Shown: positions 8,765 to 20,880 of the stretch, piece by piece
Layout of the letters: each line of letters starts with the position of its first letter
Position numbering within the stretch: position 1 is the stretch's first letter
Source: Candidatus Omnitrophota bacterium
Lineage (GTDB): Bacteria; Omnitrophota; Gorgyraeia; Aquiviventales; Aquiviventaceae
Direction: 5' to 3'
DNA: 48,402 nucleotides
NCBI GenBank assembly: GCA_016180575.1
Contig: JACPAY010000007.1
Span: 77,642-126,043 of the forward strand
Notes under the pieces: generated by a model
What the model saw: the letters and a program-made list of their open reading frames with translations, nothing else
The model's database searches: none
What the model was told of the DNA's origin: nothing
Position numbers and translations under genes: made by a program

Positions 8765-9613
8765 TCCCGCGGCGATGAGATCAAGGTCAGCGGCGAGGAG
8801 GCGGCCGTGGGCCAGGCGATGCGGCTCTTCGATGACCTCCTGATCGTCATCCGCTCAGGCGCGCCCCTGCGCAAGGACGACGTCGACTACGCCCTGCGCG
8901 CGCTGCGGGATCCCCGCCTGATCCAGCTGCGCCAGGTCTACGAGGAGCGGATCGAGGTGCCCTCCAAGCGGCGGTTCGTCATCCCGCGCACGCCGGGGCA
9001 GAAGGCCTACGTGGACGCGATGCGCTCGCATGACATCGTCTTCGCCATCGGGCCTGCGGGGACAGGCAAGAGCTTCCTTGCGATGGCCATGGCGGTCGAG
9101 AATCTCACAAAGGGCGAGGTCTCGCGGATCATCCTCACGCGGCCCGCGGTGGAAGCGGGTGAGCGGCTCGGCTACCTGCCGGGCGCGCTGGAGGAGAAGG
9201 TCCACCCCTACCTGCGGCCGCTCTACGACGCGCTCTACGAGATGATGGAGATCGACATGGTCCAGCGCTACCTCGACCGCGGCATCATCGAGGTGGCCCC
9301 GCTCGCGTTCATGCGCGGCCGCACGCTCAACGACGCCTTCATCGTCCTGGATGAGGCGCAGAACACGACGAGCGAGCAGATGAAGATGTTCCTCACCCGC
9401 CTCGGGTTCGATTCCAAGGCGGTCATCACCGGGGACATCACCCAGATCGACCTGCCGGCGGAGAAGCCCTCCGGGCTCATCCAGGTGCAGAAGCTGCTCG
9501 CATCGGTCCCGGGCATCAAGTTCGCCCTCTTCAGCGGCCAGGACGTCGTGCGGCACGAGCTGGTCCAGGCGATCATCCGCGCGTACGAGCAGGGCAACCA
9601 TCAGCCGGGCTGA
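8669..9613 (+). CDS. phoH: PhoH family ATPase with N-terminus encoded by a palindromic element
   Basis: [58 protein letters not shown] 8669 has GGAGG at 8656-8660. Confidence 0.9.
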   Translation: MTRSRGPRRLPAVPPMAGRGQPAGWRRGRTVVSRGDEIKVSGEEAAVGQAMRLFDDLLIVIRSGAPLRKDDVDYALRALRDPRLIQLRQVYEERIEVPSKRRFVIPRTPGQKAYVDAMRSHDIVFAIGPAGTGKSFLAMAMAVENLTKGEVSRIILTRPAVEAGERLGYLPGALEEKVHPYLRPLYDALYEMMEIDMVQRYLDRGIIEVAPLAFMRGRTLNDAFIVLDEAQNTTSEQMKMFLTRLGFDSKAVITGDITQIDLPAEKPSGLIQVQKLLASVPGIKFALFSGQDVVRHELVQAIIRAYEQGNHQPG

Positions 9614-10134
9614 TGGGGATCATGACGGTGCAGATCACCAACGCCCAGCGCGAGGCCCCGGTCAGCACCGCCCGCATGACGCGCCTGGCGCGCCGCGCGG
9701 TCCGGCGGCTGGGCATGCGCGAGCCGGGACGCCTCGCCATCACGTTCATCGGGCAACACCGCCTGCGCGCCCTCAACCGCCGCTTCCTGCGCCGGGACCT
9801 GCCCACGGACGTGCTGAGCTTTCGGTATGACGATGAGCCCATCGTCGGCGACATCCTGATCGCCCCCGCCCAGGCGCGCGCCTACGCCAGGCGCCACGGG
9901 ATTCCGTACGCGGAGGAGCTGGCCCGCTATCTTGTCCACGGCCTGCTCCACTGGCTCGGCCATCTCGACTCGACGCCGCAGCAACGGCGGAACATGCGAC
10001 AGCGGGAAGACGATCTCTTGGCCGCTTGCGGCGTCCTGACCTCTCGAGACAGGAGACAAGGGACGGGGGACAAGCGAACTCGAAAGAACCCCCTGTCTCC
10101 TGTCTCCCGTCTCCTGTCTCAAGAGTGCGACTAA
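9613..10134 (+). CDS. ybeY: Endoribonuclease YbeY (16S rRNA maturation)
   Basis: TDVLSFRYDDEPIVGDILIAP and HGLLHWLGHLD; C-terminus extended through the heptamer repeat. Confidence 0.85.
   Translation: MGIMTVQITNAQREAPVSTARMTRLARRAVRRLGMREPGRLAITFIGQHRLRALNRRFLRRDLPTDVLSFRYDDEPIVGDILIAPAQARAYARRHGIPYAEELARYLVHGLLHWLGHLDSTPQQRRNMRQREDDLLAACGVLTSRDRRQGTGDKRTRKNPLSPVSRLLSQECD
10046..10120. repeat. Heptamer inverted-repeat element, GAGACAG-type
   Basis: gagacag gagacaa gggacgg gggacaa / loop / cctgtct cctgtct cccgtct cctgtct c. Confidence 0.88.
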
Positions 10135-10868
10135 TGGGGCTCCATACGGCGGAGGCGATTGTGCTGCGGCGCTATCCCTTCCGGGAGACCAGCGTCACGC
10201 TGACGTGCCTGACGGACCGCTTCGGCAAGCTCAAGGGGCTCGTGAAGGGGCTGCGCGCGCAGCCCCCCCGCCATCGCAGCGCGATGGAGCCGATGACGGT
10301 CAACCGCATCGTCTTCTACGACACGCGCGCGAGCCAGCTCCACCTCATCAGCCAGTGCGAGCTGCTCGAGCCGCTCAGCGGGCTCCAGGGCGACCTCGAC
10401 GTGATGCGGCTGGCGGCGCTGTGCGTGGACCTGGTGGACACGGTCGTGCCGCTCGAGGAGCCCCAGCCGGCGCTCTACGCCCTGCTCAAGCAGACGCTGG
10501 CGCATCTGGCCCTCGGCGGGACGGACCGCGCCGCCCTGCGGCTCCATTTCATCATCCGGCTCCTGCGCCTGGCCGGGTTCCACCCCCAGCTCGATGAGTG
10601 CACCGGCTGCGGCCAGCGGGTCCATGCCGGCGCCCGCTGGAGCGCGCGGCAGGGCGGGATCCTGTGCCCGCGCTGCCTGCCGGAGGATCCGCACGCGGAC
10701 CATGCGCCGCCCGAGCTGCTGGAGGCGCTGGACGCGCTCGCGGACGCGGACACGCCGCCGGCGCTTGCGCCGGCGGCGATCCCGGCGCTCACCGAGCGGC
10801 TGGACGATTTCCTGCGCTGGCGCCTCGACCGCCCGCTCAAGACGCTGGCAGGAATGCCAGAACGCTAA
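10134..10868 (+). CDS. recO: DNA repair protein RecO
   Basis: TAEAIVLRRYPFRETSVTLTCLTDRFGKLKGLVKGLR; C..C zinc site CTGCGQRV...GILCPRC. Confidence 0.9.
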   Translation: MGLHTAEAIVLRRYPFRETSVTLTCLTDRFGKLKGLVKGLRAQPPRHRSAMEPMTVNRIVFYDTRASQLHLISQCELLEPLSGLQGDLDVMRLAALCVDLVDTVVPLEEPQPALYALLKQTLAHLALGGTDRAALRLHFIIRLLRLAGFHPQLDECTGCGQRVHAGARWSARQGGILCPRCLPEDPHADHAPPELLEALDALADADTPPALAPAAIPALTERLDDFLRWRLDRPLKTLAGMPER

Positions 10869-12124
10869 TGGTTCGGGTATGGTTCGTTGGGATCGCCGTG
10901 GTCGCCGTCCTTGCCGTGTTGATCGTGTTCGGCTTGTCGTCTCGTGTGAAGCCGACGGTCAAGCCCTTCGTCTCACCGCGCCAATTACTGCCCTACGTCT
11001 CTCACGCGCAGGCGCGGGAGGCCATTTGCGCCACCATCACCACACCCCCATTTGGGGAGATCTGCCGGTCGGAATTTGATCACGTGGCGAAAGATGACAC
11101 GGAACGCATCGACCGGCTGTTCCTGATGCTCACTGCGGCCAAAGCTGACAAGACCCTTTCGGACTATGAGCGGTGGCTGCTTGCTCAGTTGGTCGTGGCG
11201 ACATTGCCCGTCAGTGAGAGCGGTAACAGCCCCCAAGCGTTCCGTGCTCGTCGGCCTTCACTCTTAGCCGATATCGGCAACGTCTTCGGTACGCCTCTCT
11301 TTGCCCAGGAGATCAAAACGGGCATGAGTCGGGCAGAATATCACGACCACTTGCTGCGCGATTTGAAGGCCGTCAAGGAGCACTGCCCGCCAGCCGGCGA
11401 CGATGCGTGGGTCTTCACGGCCATGTGCTCCGAATACTCATGGGTGAATGGTCTGCGACAACCCCTCTACTCCAAAGCGTACGGCGAGCGGGGCGGTTGG
11501 TGCGTCGACACCGATGAGGGGGAATCGGCTGCGCGCAGACGGTATCATGTCCGGTCTGTGACCAACACAAAAATGAGAAGCGAGAACAATTTTTCAGATG
11601 CCGCCCCTGGCGTGTCCAATCACATCTTGTGCCACTTCTCCTGCGGTTCATTTGCATGCCCCGAGAGGGGAGACACGACGGCCGCCGACCGCGTGAGCCA
11701 GGACTACACCGAGCGCGGGTATCAAGGTCCCGATTTCCTTCAACAGCTTCTCACGGCGGCAAGCACGACGGCGAGAGCTGAGCATGAGACCCCCCGCATC
11801 GAAATGGGTTCCGGCGGTGCGGCTGACCGCCAACTAAGCGATTGTGAAGAAAAATTTGACCGTGCCAGAGATCGATGTTTTACCATTCCCCCGGTGGCCG
11901 GGGAACATACGTTCAACGCCTGCTCGCGACAGGCGAAGGCGGATTACCTGGCGTGTCTGGAACACGAGGACCCTGTCCAGCACGCCACCATCAAGTGCGA
12001 TGACGTCTATCACACCATCAGCGCCAAATGCATCCCGATTCCTAGTGAACGGTATGACACCTGCCTCAGCGATGCCAAAGCGCAACATCAGGCGTGTCTC
12101 CAGGCCTCAACACGAAGGCCATAA
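10868..12124 (+). CDS. Cysteine-rich hypothetical protein with N-terminal TM/signal anchor
   Basis: [23 protein letters not shown]; visibly lower GC than neighbours; two C-terminal Cx10C repeat modules. Confidence 0.7.
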   Translation: MVRVWFVGIAVVAVLAVLIVFGLSSRVKPTVKPFVSPRQLLPYVSHAQAREAICATITTPPFGEICRSEFDHVAKDDTERIDRLFLMLTAAKADKTLSDYERWLLAQLVVATLPVSESGNSPQAFRARRPSLLADIGNVFGTPLFAQEIKTGMSRAEYHDHLLRDLKAVKEHCPPAGDDAWVFTAMCSEYSWVNGLRQPLYSKAYGERGGWCVDTDEGESAARRRYHVRSVTNTKMRSENNFSDAAPGVSNHILCHFSCGSFACPERGDTTAADRVSQDYTERGYQGPDFLQQLLTAASTTARAEHETPRIEMGSGGAADRQLSDCEEKFDRARDRCFTIPPVAGEHTFNACSRQAKADYLACLEHEDPVQHATIKCDDVYHTISAKCIPIPSERYDTCLSDAKAQHQACLQASTRRP

Positions 12125-12125
12125 G

Positions 12126-13010
12126 ATGCCTGGTTCTCGCACGTTCCAACACATCGTCCGCGCGCTCGACGCCTTCTGGGAGCAGGAGGGCTGCGTCATC
12201 GTCCAGCCCTACGACATCGAGATGGGCGCCGGGACGTTCCATCCGGCCACCTTCTTCGGGGCGCTGGGCCCGGCCCCGGTGCGCGCCGCCTACGTGCAGC
12301 CCTCGCGCCGGCCCACCGACGGCCGCTATGGCAAGAACCCGCTGCGGATGCAGCGCTACTACCAGTACCAGGTGCTCCTGAAGCCCTCACCGGAGGATGT
12401 CCAAAGCCGCTACCTCAAAAGCCTCCGGGCCGTGGGCCTGGCGCTCGATGACCACGACCTCCGGTTCGTCCAGGACGACTGGGAATCGCCCACCCTGGGC
12501 GCGTGGGGCCTGGGCTGGGAGGTGTGGCTGGACAGCCTCGAGGTGACCCAGTTCACCTACTTCCAGCAGGTGGGCGGCGTGGACCTGGACCCCATCTCCT
12601 GCGAGATCACCTACGGCCTTGAGCGCATCGCCATGTTCGTGCAGGGGGCCGCCGACGTCTACAAGCTCGCCTACGGACCGCGCACCACCTACGGCGACCT
12701 CCACCTCGCCAACGAGCGGGAAAGCTCCGCGTACAACTTCGAGCACGCGGACGTCGCGCTGCACCAGCAGCTCTTCGCCAGCTGCGAGCAGGACGCGACG
12801 CGGCTGCTGAACGCGAAGCTGCTCCTGCCGGCCTACGAGCAGCTCCTCAAGTGCAGCCACACCTTCAACCTGCTCGATGCGCGCGGGGCGGTCAGCCAGT
12901 CCGACCGCCCGCGGTTCATCCTCCGCATCCGGGGCATCGCCAAACGATGCGCGGAGCTGTATCTTGAGCGGCAAGCGCCCGAGACAAGAGACAGGGGACA
13001 GGGGACATGA
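12126..13010 (+). CDS. glyQ: Glycyl-tRNA synthetase alpha subunit
   Basis: [52 protein letters not shown]. Confidence 0.97.
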   Translation: MPGSRTFQHIVRALDAFWEQEGCVIVQPYDIEMGAGTFHPATFFGALGPAPVRAAYVQPSRRPTDGRYGKNPLRMQRYYQYQVLLKPSPEDVQSRYLKSLRAVGLALDDHDLRFVQDDWESPTLGAWGLGWEVWLDSLEVTQFTYFQQVGGVDLDPISCEITYGLERIAMFVQGAADVYKLAYGPRTTYGDLHLANERESSAYNFEHADVALHQQLFASCEQDATRLLNAKLLLPAYEQLLKCSHTFNLLDARGAVSQSDRPRFILRIRGIAKRCAELYLERQAPETRDRGQGT

Positions 13011-13050
13011 AACGGCGAACACCTGTCTCCCGTCTCCTGTCTCCTGTCTC
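12981..13050. repeat. Heptamer inverted-repeat element, GAGACAG-type, spanning the glyQ/glyS junction
   Basis: gagacaa gagacag gggacag gggacat / loop / cctgtct cccgtct cctgtct cctgtct c. Confidence 0.88.
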
Positions 13051-15168
13051 AAGAGCGACGGATCTGCTCCTCGAGATCGGGACCGAGGAGTTGCCGGCCG
13101 CCTACCTGCCGGGCCTGATCGAGCAGCTGGGCCGCGAGGCCGCAACACTCCTGCAGGCGCACCATCTGCCGTATGAGCGCGCGGAGAGCGCCGGCACCCC
13201 CCGGCGCCTCGTCCTCATCGTGCGCGGGCTCTCCGCGACGCAGCGCAAGCCGGCCGAAGAGGTCCGGGGCCCCTCGAAACAGGCCGCCTACGACAAGGAC
13301 GGCAAGCCGACCGCGGCGCTCCTCGGGTTCCTGCGCGCGCAAGGCGGCAGCCTCGCCCACACGAAGGTCGTCTCCTCCGAGCGGGGCGATTACGTCTATC
13401 TCGTGAAGGAGCCGAGGGCGACGCCCGCCTCGGCGGTCCTGCCGGAGCTCCTGCCGCAGCTCATCGGCCGGCTGCGAGCGCCGAAGACGATGCGCTGGGA
13501 CGCGTCCGGCGTGCGCTTCGCGCGGCCCATCCGGTGGCTGTTGGCGCTCTACGGGACGTCCGCCCTCCGGTGCTCGCTCGGGACGCTCCAAAGCGCCTCG
13601 GCGACGCGGGTCGGCGGGCCGCTGCGCCCCCGGGCCGTCCGGGTCCGGTCGCTCGAGGGGTACCTGCGGACGCTGAAGCAGGCTGGGGTCGCGCTCGACC
13701 AGGCGCAGCGCCGTGCCTGGATCGAGCAGGCGGTCGGGCGGATCGCCGGGCAGGCCCGCGGGGCCGCCGCCCCCGAGATGGTCAGCCACGGACTCCTGGA
13801 TGAGGTCACGCACCTCGTCGAGCGGCCGACACCGCTCGCGGGGCGGTTCGACCGCACCTACCTCTCGCTGCCGCGCGAAGTGCTCCTGGCGAGCATGGCG
13901 AAATACCAGCGGGTGTTCGCGGTCGAGGCCGGGGGAACCCTCCTGCCGCAGTTCATCGCGATCCTGGAAGGCCCGCCCCGCCGCCCGGCGGAGGTCCGCA
14001 AGGTGATGGAGCGCATCCTCAACGCGCGCCTGGCGGACAGCCTGCTCTTCTGGATCGAGGACCACCAGCGCCTCCCGCTCCAGCGGATGGCGGAAGCGCT
14101 CTCCGGCGTCACGTTCCATGAGCGGCTGGGCTCCATGGCCGAGAAGACGGTCCGGCTCCGGGCGCTGGCCGAGCCGCTCGCCGAGGCCTGGCAGCTCACC
14201 GAGGAGGAGCGCGCGCACCTGCGGCGGGCGTGCCAGCTGGCCAAAGCGGACCTCGTCAGCACGATGGTGAAGGAGTTCCCGACGCTCCAGGGGGTCATCG
14301 GGAAGCACTATGCCCGCGATTCCGAGGAGCCCGCGCCGGTGGCGGAGGCGATCGAGGAGCAGTACCTGCCGGCGGGGAACCAGCGCCCCCGGACGCTGCT
14401 CGGCGGCGCCCTGGCGCTCCTCGACAAGTACGACACGCTCAGCAGCTACTTCGGCCTCGGGATCATGCCGACCGGCGACCAGGACCCCTTCGGCCTCCGG
14501 CGGGCGGCGCAGGGGATCGTCGAGATCGCCTGGACCGTCCACCGGCCGCTCCCGCTCGGGGCGCTCTTCCGCACCCGGACCTCGATGGAGCCGTTCCGCA
14601 GCGTCCAGCCCCGGGCGGCCGCGACCGCCGGCAACCAGGTCCAACGGTATTTGCTGGACCGGCTGGACACGTTCGAGTGGCCAACGCCCGCGCCCGCGCC
14701 GGACACCATCGATGCGGTGCTCGCCGGGCCCTGCGATGACCTCGTGGACGTCATGGACCGCATCGTCACCCTCCAGGGGCTGCACAATCATCCGGCCCTG
14801 CGCAAGGCCGCCAAGGTTATCGAGCGCACGCGCAATATCCTGCGGGGCGCTGCGCTGCGGCAGCCCCAGGTCGACCCCGCCCGCCTGGCCGAAGCCCCGG
14901 AGCGGCAGCTCTGGGAGCTCTATCGCGCCCACGAGCCCCGCCTGGCCGGGCTCGCCCAGGACAAGGCGTACGCCGAGGCCACGACGCTGTTCGGCGAGGT
15001 GTTCTTCGAGCCGCTGCACCGGTTCTTCGACCAGGTGATGGTCAATGTCCCGGACGAAGCGCTCCAGCAGAACCGGCTCGCCTTGATGCAGGCGATTCAG
15101 GCGTTGTATACTGACCGCATCGCCGACCTCTCGAAACTCACGTTACTCCACCACGAGGAGCCAGCCGC

Positions 15169-15172
<4 letters not shown>
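13007..15172 (+). CDS. glyS: Glycyl-tRNA synthetase beta subunit
   Basis: [36 protein letters not shown]; start codon lies in the heptamer repeat. Confidence 0.96.
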
Positions 15173-17952
<2,780 letters not shown>

Positions 17953-17956
17953 TCCT

Positions 17957-18024
17957 GAGACATGGGACATGAGACAGGTGTGACGTTCACTTGTCCCCTG
18001 TCTCCCGTCCCCTGTCTCCTGTCT
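17957..18024. repeat. Heptamer inverted-repeat element, GAGACAG-type, ppdK-sigma factor spacer
   Basis: gagacat gggacat gagacag / gtgtgacgttca / cttgtcc cctgtct cccgtcc cctgtct cctgtct. Confidence 0.85.
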
Positions 18025-18029
18025 CCGGC

Positions 18030-19019
18030 ATGAGCGATCCCATCCGGTCCTACCTCCGGGACATCAAAGAGATCCCCCTGCTGACCGCCAGGCAGGAGAT
18101 CGAGCTCGCCACCAAGATCCGCCGGGGCGACACGAAGGCGAAGCGCCAGATGACGCTCTCCAACCTGCGCCTCGTCATCAACATCGCCAAGCGCTACGCG
18201 CACCTCGGCGTGCCGCTGCTCGACCTGATCGAGGAAGGGAACCTCGGCCTGATGAAGGCGGTCACCAAGTACAACCCGAAGAAGGGATTCCGGTTCTCGA
18301 CCTACGGCGCCTGGTGGATCCGCCAGTACATCACCCGGGCGATCGCCAACCAGGGAAAGACCGTCCGCATCCCGGTCTACATGACGGAGCTGCTCTCGAA
18401 GTTCAAGCGCATCACGGAGGAGCTCTCGCAGAAGCTCGCTCGCCGGCCCACCGCCTCGGAGCTGGCCCGGCGCATGCGCCTGCCGGTGGAGCGCATCGAG
18501 CGCTTGCAGGAGCTGGTCACCTCCTCGCAGGCCACGTCGCTTGAGACGCCGGTCGGGGAAGAGGGCGAGACGGAGATGATCGACCTGCTGCAGGACGAGA
18601 CGACCCCCTCGCCGCAGGAGGACATCGGCCGGTTCCTCCAGCACGAGCGCATCGGGGCGCTCCTCCAGCAGATGGGCGAGCGCGAGCGCCGGGTGCTCGT
18701 CCTCCGCTATGGCCTGGAGGACGGCATCAGCCGCACCCTCGGCGAGACGGCGAAGTTCTTCGACATCACGCGCGAGCGGGTGCGGCAGATCGAGGCGGTC
18801 GCCATGCGCAAGCTCCGCGCGCTCATCGCGGCGGAGGAGACCCCCGGGGCCCCCGCTGCAGCGGGCGTCCCCGCGTCCCCCCCGAAGCGCCCCGCACCCA
18901 GGACCCAGAAGCGGAAGCGCCGGACGCGCGCGGCCCGGCGCCACCGTGCGGCCCGAAGGCATGCCGCCGTAGCCCGCCCCCACACCAAACGGGTGGGTGT
19001 GGGGGCCCGCCGCCGCTGA
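18030..19019 (+). CDS. rpoD: RNA polymerase sigma factor, RpoD/SigA type
   Basis: DPIRSYLRDIKEIPLLTARQEIELA, FSTYGAWWIRQYITRAI, ERVRQIEAVAMRKLRAL; about 59-aa basic tail. Confidence 0.92.
   Translation: MSDPIRSYLRDIKEIPLLTARQEIELATKIRRGDTKAKRQMTLSNLRLVINIAKRYAHLGVPLLDLIEEGNLGLMKAVTKYNPKKGFRFSTYGAWWIRQYITRAIANQGKTVRIPVYMTELLSKFKRITEELSQKLARRPTASELARRMRLPVERIERLQELVTSSQATSLETPVGEEGETEMIDLLQDETTPSPQEDIGRFLQHERIGALLQQMGERERRVLVLRYGLEDGISRTLGETAKFFDITRERVRQIEAVAMRKLRALIAAEETPGAPAAAGVPASPPKRPAPRTQKRKRRTRAARRHRAARRHAAVARPHTKRVGVGARRR
18976..19006. repeat. Perfect 11-bp-stem hairpin at the 3' end of the sigma factor gene
   Basis: gcccccacacc-aaacgggtg-ggtgtgggggc; no following T-run. Confidence 0.7.
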
Positions 19020-19032
19020 CCCGGCCGAGCGT

Positions 19033-19106
19033 GCGCCTGTAGCTCAAATTGGAAGAGCGGGGGCGTCCTAAGCCCTGCGTTGCAGGTTCGACTCCTGCCA
19101 GGCGCA
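19033..19106 (+). tRNA. tRNA-Arg (anticodon CCT)
   Basis: Acceptor GCGCCTG/CAGGCGC + A; D arm GCTC/GAGC; anticodon arm GGGGC-GTCCTAA-GCCCT; T arm GCAGG-TTCGACT-CCTGC. Confidence 0.95.
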
Positions 19107-19180
19107 CTCTTCATTCGTCTGCAGTCCAACAAACCCGCTTAAAATCGCATAGGGGTTGTTACCCCTGCATGAAAAAATGC

Positions 19181-19209
19181 TTGACAAGGGTGGCGTAAGT
19201 TCCTATAGT
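19181..19209 (+). promoter_or_regulatory. Strong candidate promoter TTGACA-N17-TATAGT
   Basis: TTGACA 19181-19186, TATAGT 19204-19209, upstream of the outer-membrane protein gene. Confidence 0.75.
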
Positions 19210-19222
19210 AAGCGCAACTTCT

Positions 19223-19234
19223 GAAAGGAGGTGA
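19223..19234 (+). promoter_or_regulatory. STAB-SD-like element GAAAGGAGGTGA near the predicted 5' mRNA end
   Basis: Near-perfect anti-SD complement with no ATG/GTG/TTG at start-codon spacing; the separate gene RBS is AAGGAGG at 19331-19337. Confidence 0.5.
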
Positions 19235-19343
19235 CCTCATCAGGCGCAGCATCTTCCTGAGGGTCCTTCTTGAAGACATCACGAGCACACGAGGTCTGAT
19301 GCACCAGCTTGGGGAGTGGGGACGCACAACAAGGAGGGTGGGC

Positions 19344-20813
19344 ATGATGAAGGCTACGCTTCGCAGCGCAGTCCTTCTCGGCATCGCCGCGCTTGGAATG
19401 GGCGTGGCAAGCCTCCCGGCGTTTGCGGAGGTGCAGAACGTCAAGGTGAGCGGGGACGTGACCGTCCGCGCGTTCCACCGGGAGTGTCTCGACCTGAACT
19501 GCGGGGACGACAACCTCGGCAGCACGGGGGCCTTGGGCGCGGGCAAGCCGCTGGAAAGTGAAGATGATTTCTTCATGCACACGATCGGCGTCAATGTCGC
19601 AGCCGATCTCACCGAGAATGTCTCGGCGTTCATCCGCCTGGCGAACGAGCGGGACTGGGACAGCACCATCGGCGGCAACGCCGCATCCCAGGACGTCGAC
19701 CTCAGCCAGGGCTACATCACGCTCAAGGAGCTGTTCTACTCCCCGCTGACGCTCCGCGTGGGGACCCAGCCCATCGTGTGGGGCCGCGGCTTCGTCCTGG
19801 GCAGCAACCTCCTGCCGACCATCCTGGGACGGCCGAACGACGCCAACGCGTCCATCACGGCGAACGAGTTCACCGACTTCACCTCGTTCGATGCCCTCCG
19901 GGCAACGCTGGATCTCTCCGGCGTGACGGGCAACCTGCCGGTGACGCTCGATGCCGTCTACATTAAGCTGGATGAGAACACCACCACGGCGGCGGACGAC
20001 GTCAACCTCATGGGGGTGAACCTCGGCACCCGGTTCGACGACACCATGAACTCGGAGCTCGAGACGTACTACCTCAACAAGCGCGACAAGGTCGCCACGA
20101 GCGCTTTGGACCCGGACGGGCGCGACGGCTCGGTCAACACGATCGGGCTCCGGGGCAGCGCCAGGCCGGTCGAAGGGTCTTCGGTCTGGGGCGAGCTCGC
20201 CTACCAGTTCGGCAGGCGCGCGACCGACTTCGAAGCCATCCTGCCCAGCGGCGACTCGCAGCAGGCATGGGCGGCGAACTTCGGCGCCGACATGACCTTC
20301 ACCGACGTCGCGATGACGCCGAAGGTCGGGGCCGAATGGAAGTTCTTCTCCGGCAAGGACGTCGATACCGCCGTGATGGGATGGCATCCGATCGCGCCCG
20401 GCTACTTCACGACGGCGCTGCGCGAGTTCCAGACCCGCAGCACCATCGCCGCGACGCGGTTCTACCCCAACACGCAGGCCGGCGTCACCTCGGGGCAGAC
20501 CAACCAGCATGAGCTGGCGGTCTTCGGCAGCTTCAAGCCGATCGAAGACCTGACCGTCAACCAGCGGCTCTCCTGGTTCGTCCTGCCGGTCGGTGCGCGG
20601 TTGGTCGACACCACCTCGGGCCCTCACCGAGAGAGCTTCCTCGGCACCGAGTGGGACACCATGCTGACCTATGACTACACGGATGACGTGCAGTTCGGGC
20701 TCATCTACGGGTTGTTCCTTCCCGGCTCCGTCTACCGCGAGGATGCGGTGGGGGTGGCCGCAGGGGATGACACGGCGCAAGAGCTCATCACCTCGGTCAG
20801 CGTGAAGTTCTAG
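19344..20813 (+). CDS. Outer-membrane beta-barrel (porin / alginate-export-like) protein
   Basis: Signal peptide MMKATLRSAVLLGIAALGMGVASLPAFAE; amphipathic strands; C-terminal aromatic ...ITSVSVKF. Confidence 0.8.
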   Translation: MMKATLRSAVLLGIAALGMGVASLPAFAEVQNVKVSGDVTVRAFHRECLDLNCGDDNLGSTGALGAGKPLESEDDFFMHTIGVNVAADLTENVSAFIRLANERDWDSTIGGNAASQDVDLSQGYITLKELFYSPLTLRVGTQPIVWGRGFVLGSNLLPTILGRPNDANASITANEFTDFTSFDALRATLDLSGVTGNLPVTLDAVYIKLDENTTTAADDVNLMGVNLGTRFDDTMNSELETYYLNKRDKVATSALDPDGRDGSVNTIGLRGSARPVEGSSVWGELAYQFGRRATDFEAILPSGDSQQAWAANFGADMTFTDVAMTPKVGAEWKFFSGKDVDTAVMGWHPIAPGYFTTALREFQTRSTIAATRFYPNTQAGVTSGQTNQHELAVFGSFKPIEDLTVNQRLSWFVLPVGARLVDTTSGPHRESFLGTEWDTMLTYDYTDDVQFGLIYGLFLPGSVYREDAVGVAAGDDTAQELITSVSVKF

Positions 20814-20834
20814 ACCGGTTTCGCGGGGTTCTCC

Positions 20835-20870
20835 AGCCCCCTGCTTCGCAAGAGGCAGGGGGCTTTTTTT
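20835..20870 (+). terminator. Rho-independent terminator
   Basis: agccccctgc-ttcgcaagag-gcagggggct followed by TTTTTTT. Confidence 0.93.
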
Positions 20871-20880
20871 AGGCTCAAGG

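Noticed and set aside
10046-13050. Heptamer arrays as possible CRISPR repeats
   Set aside because: Unit is 7 bp with no unique spacers and no cas genes; arms are contiguous tandem repeats
18976-19006. Rho-independent terminator for the sigma factor gene
   Set aside because: Strong stem but inside the coding frame and without a T-run; left as a hairpin only
19151-19166. aggggt-tgtt-acccct hairpin downstream of the tRNA as a terminator
   Set aside because: Only 6-bp stem with no U-tract directly after; insufficient for a firm call
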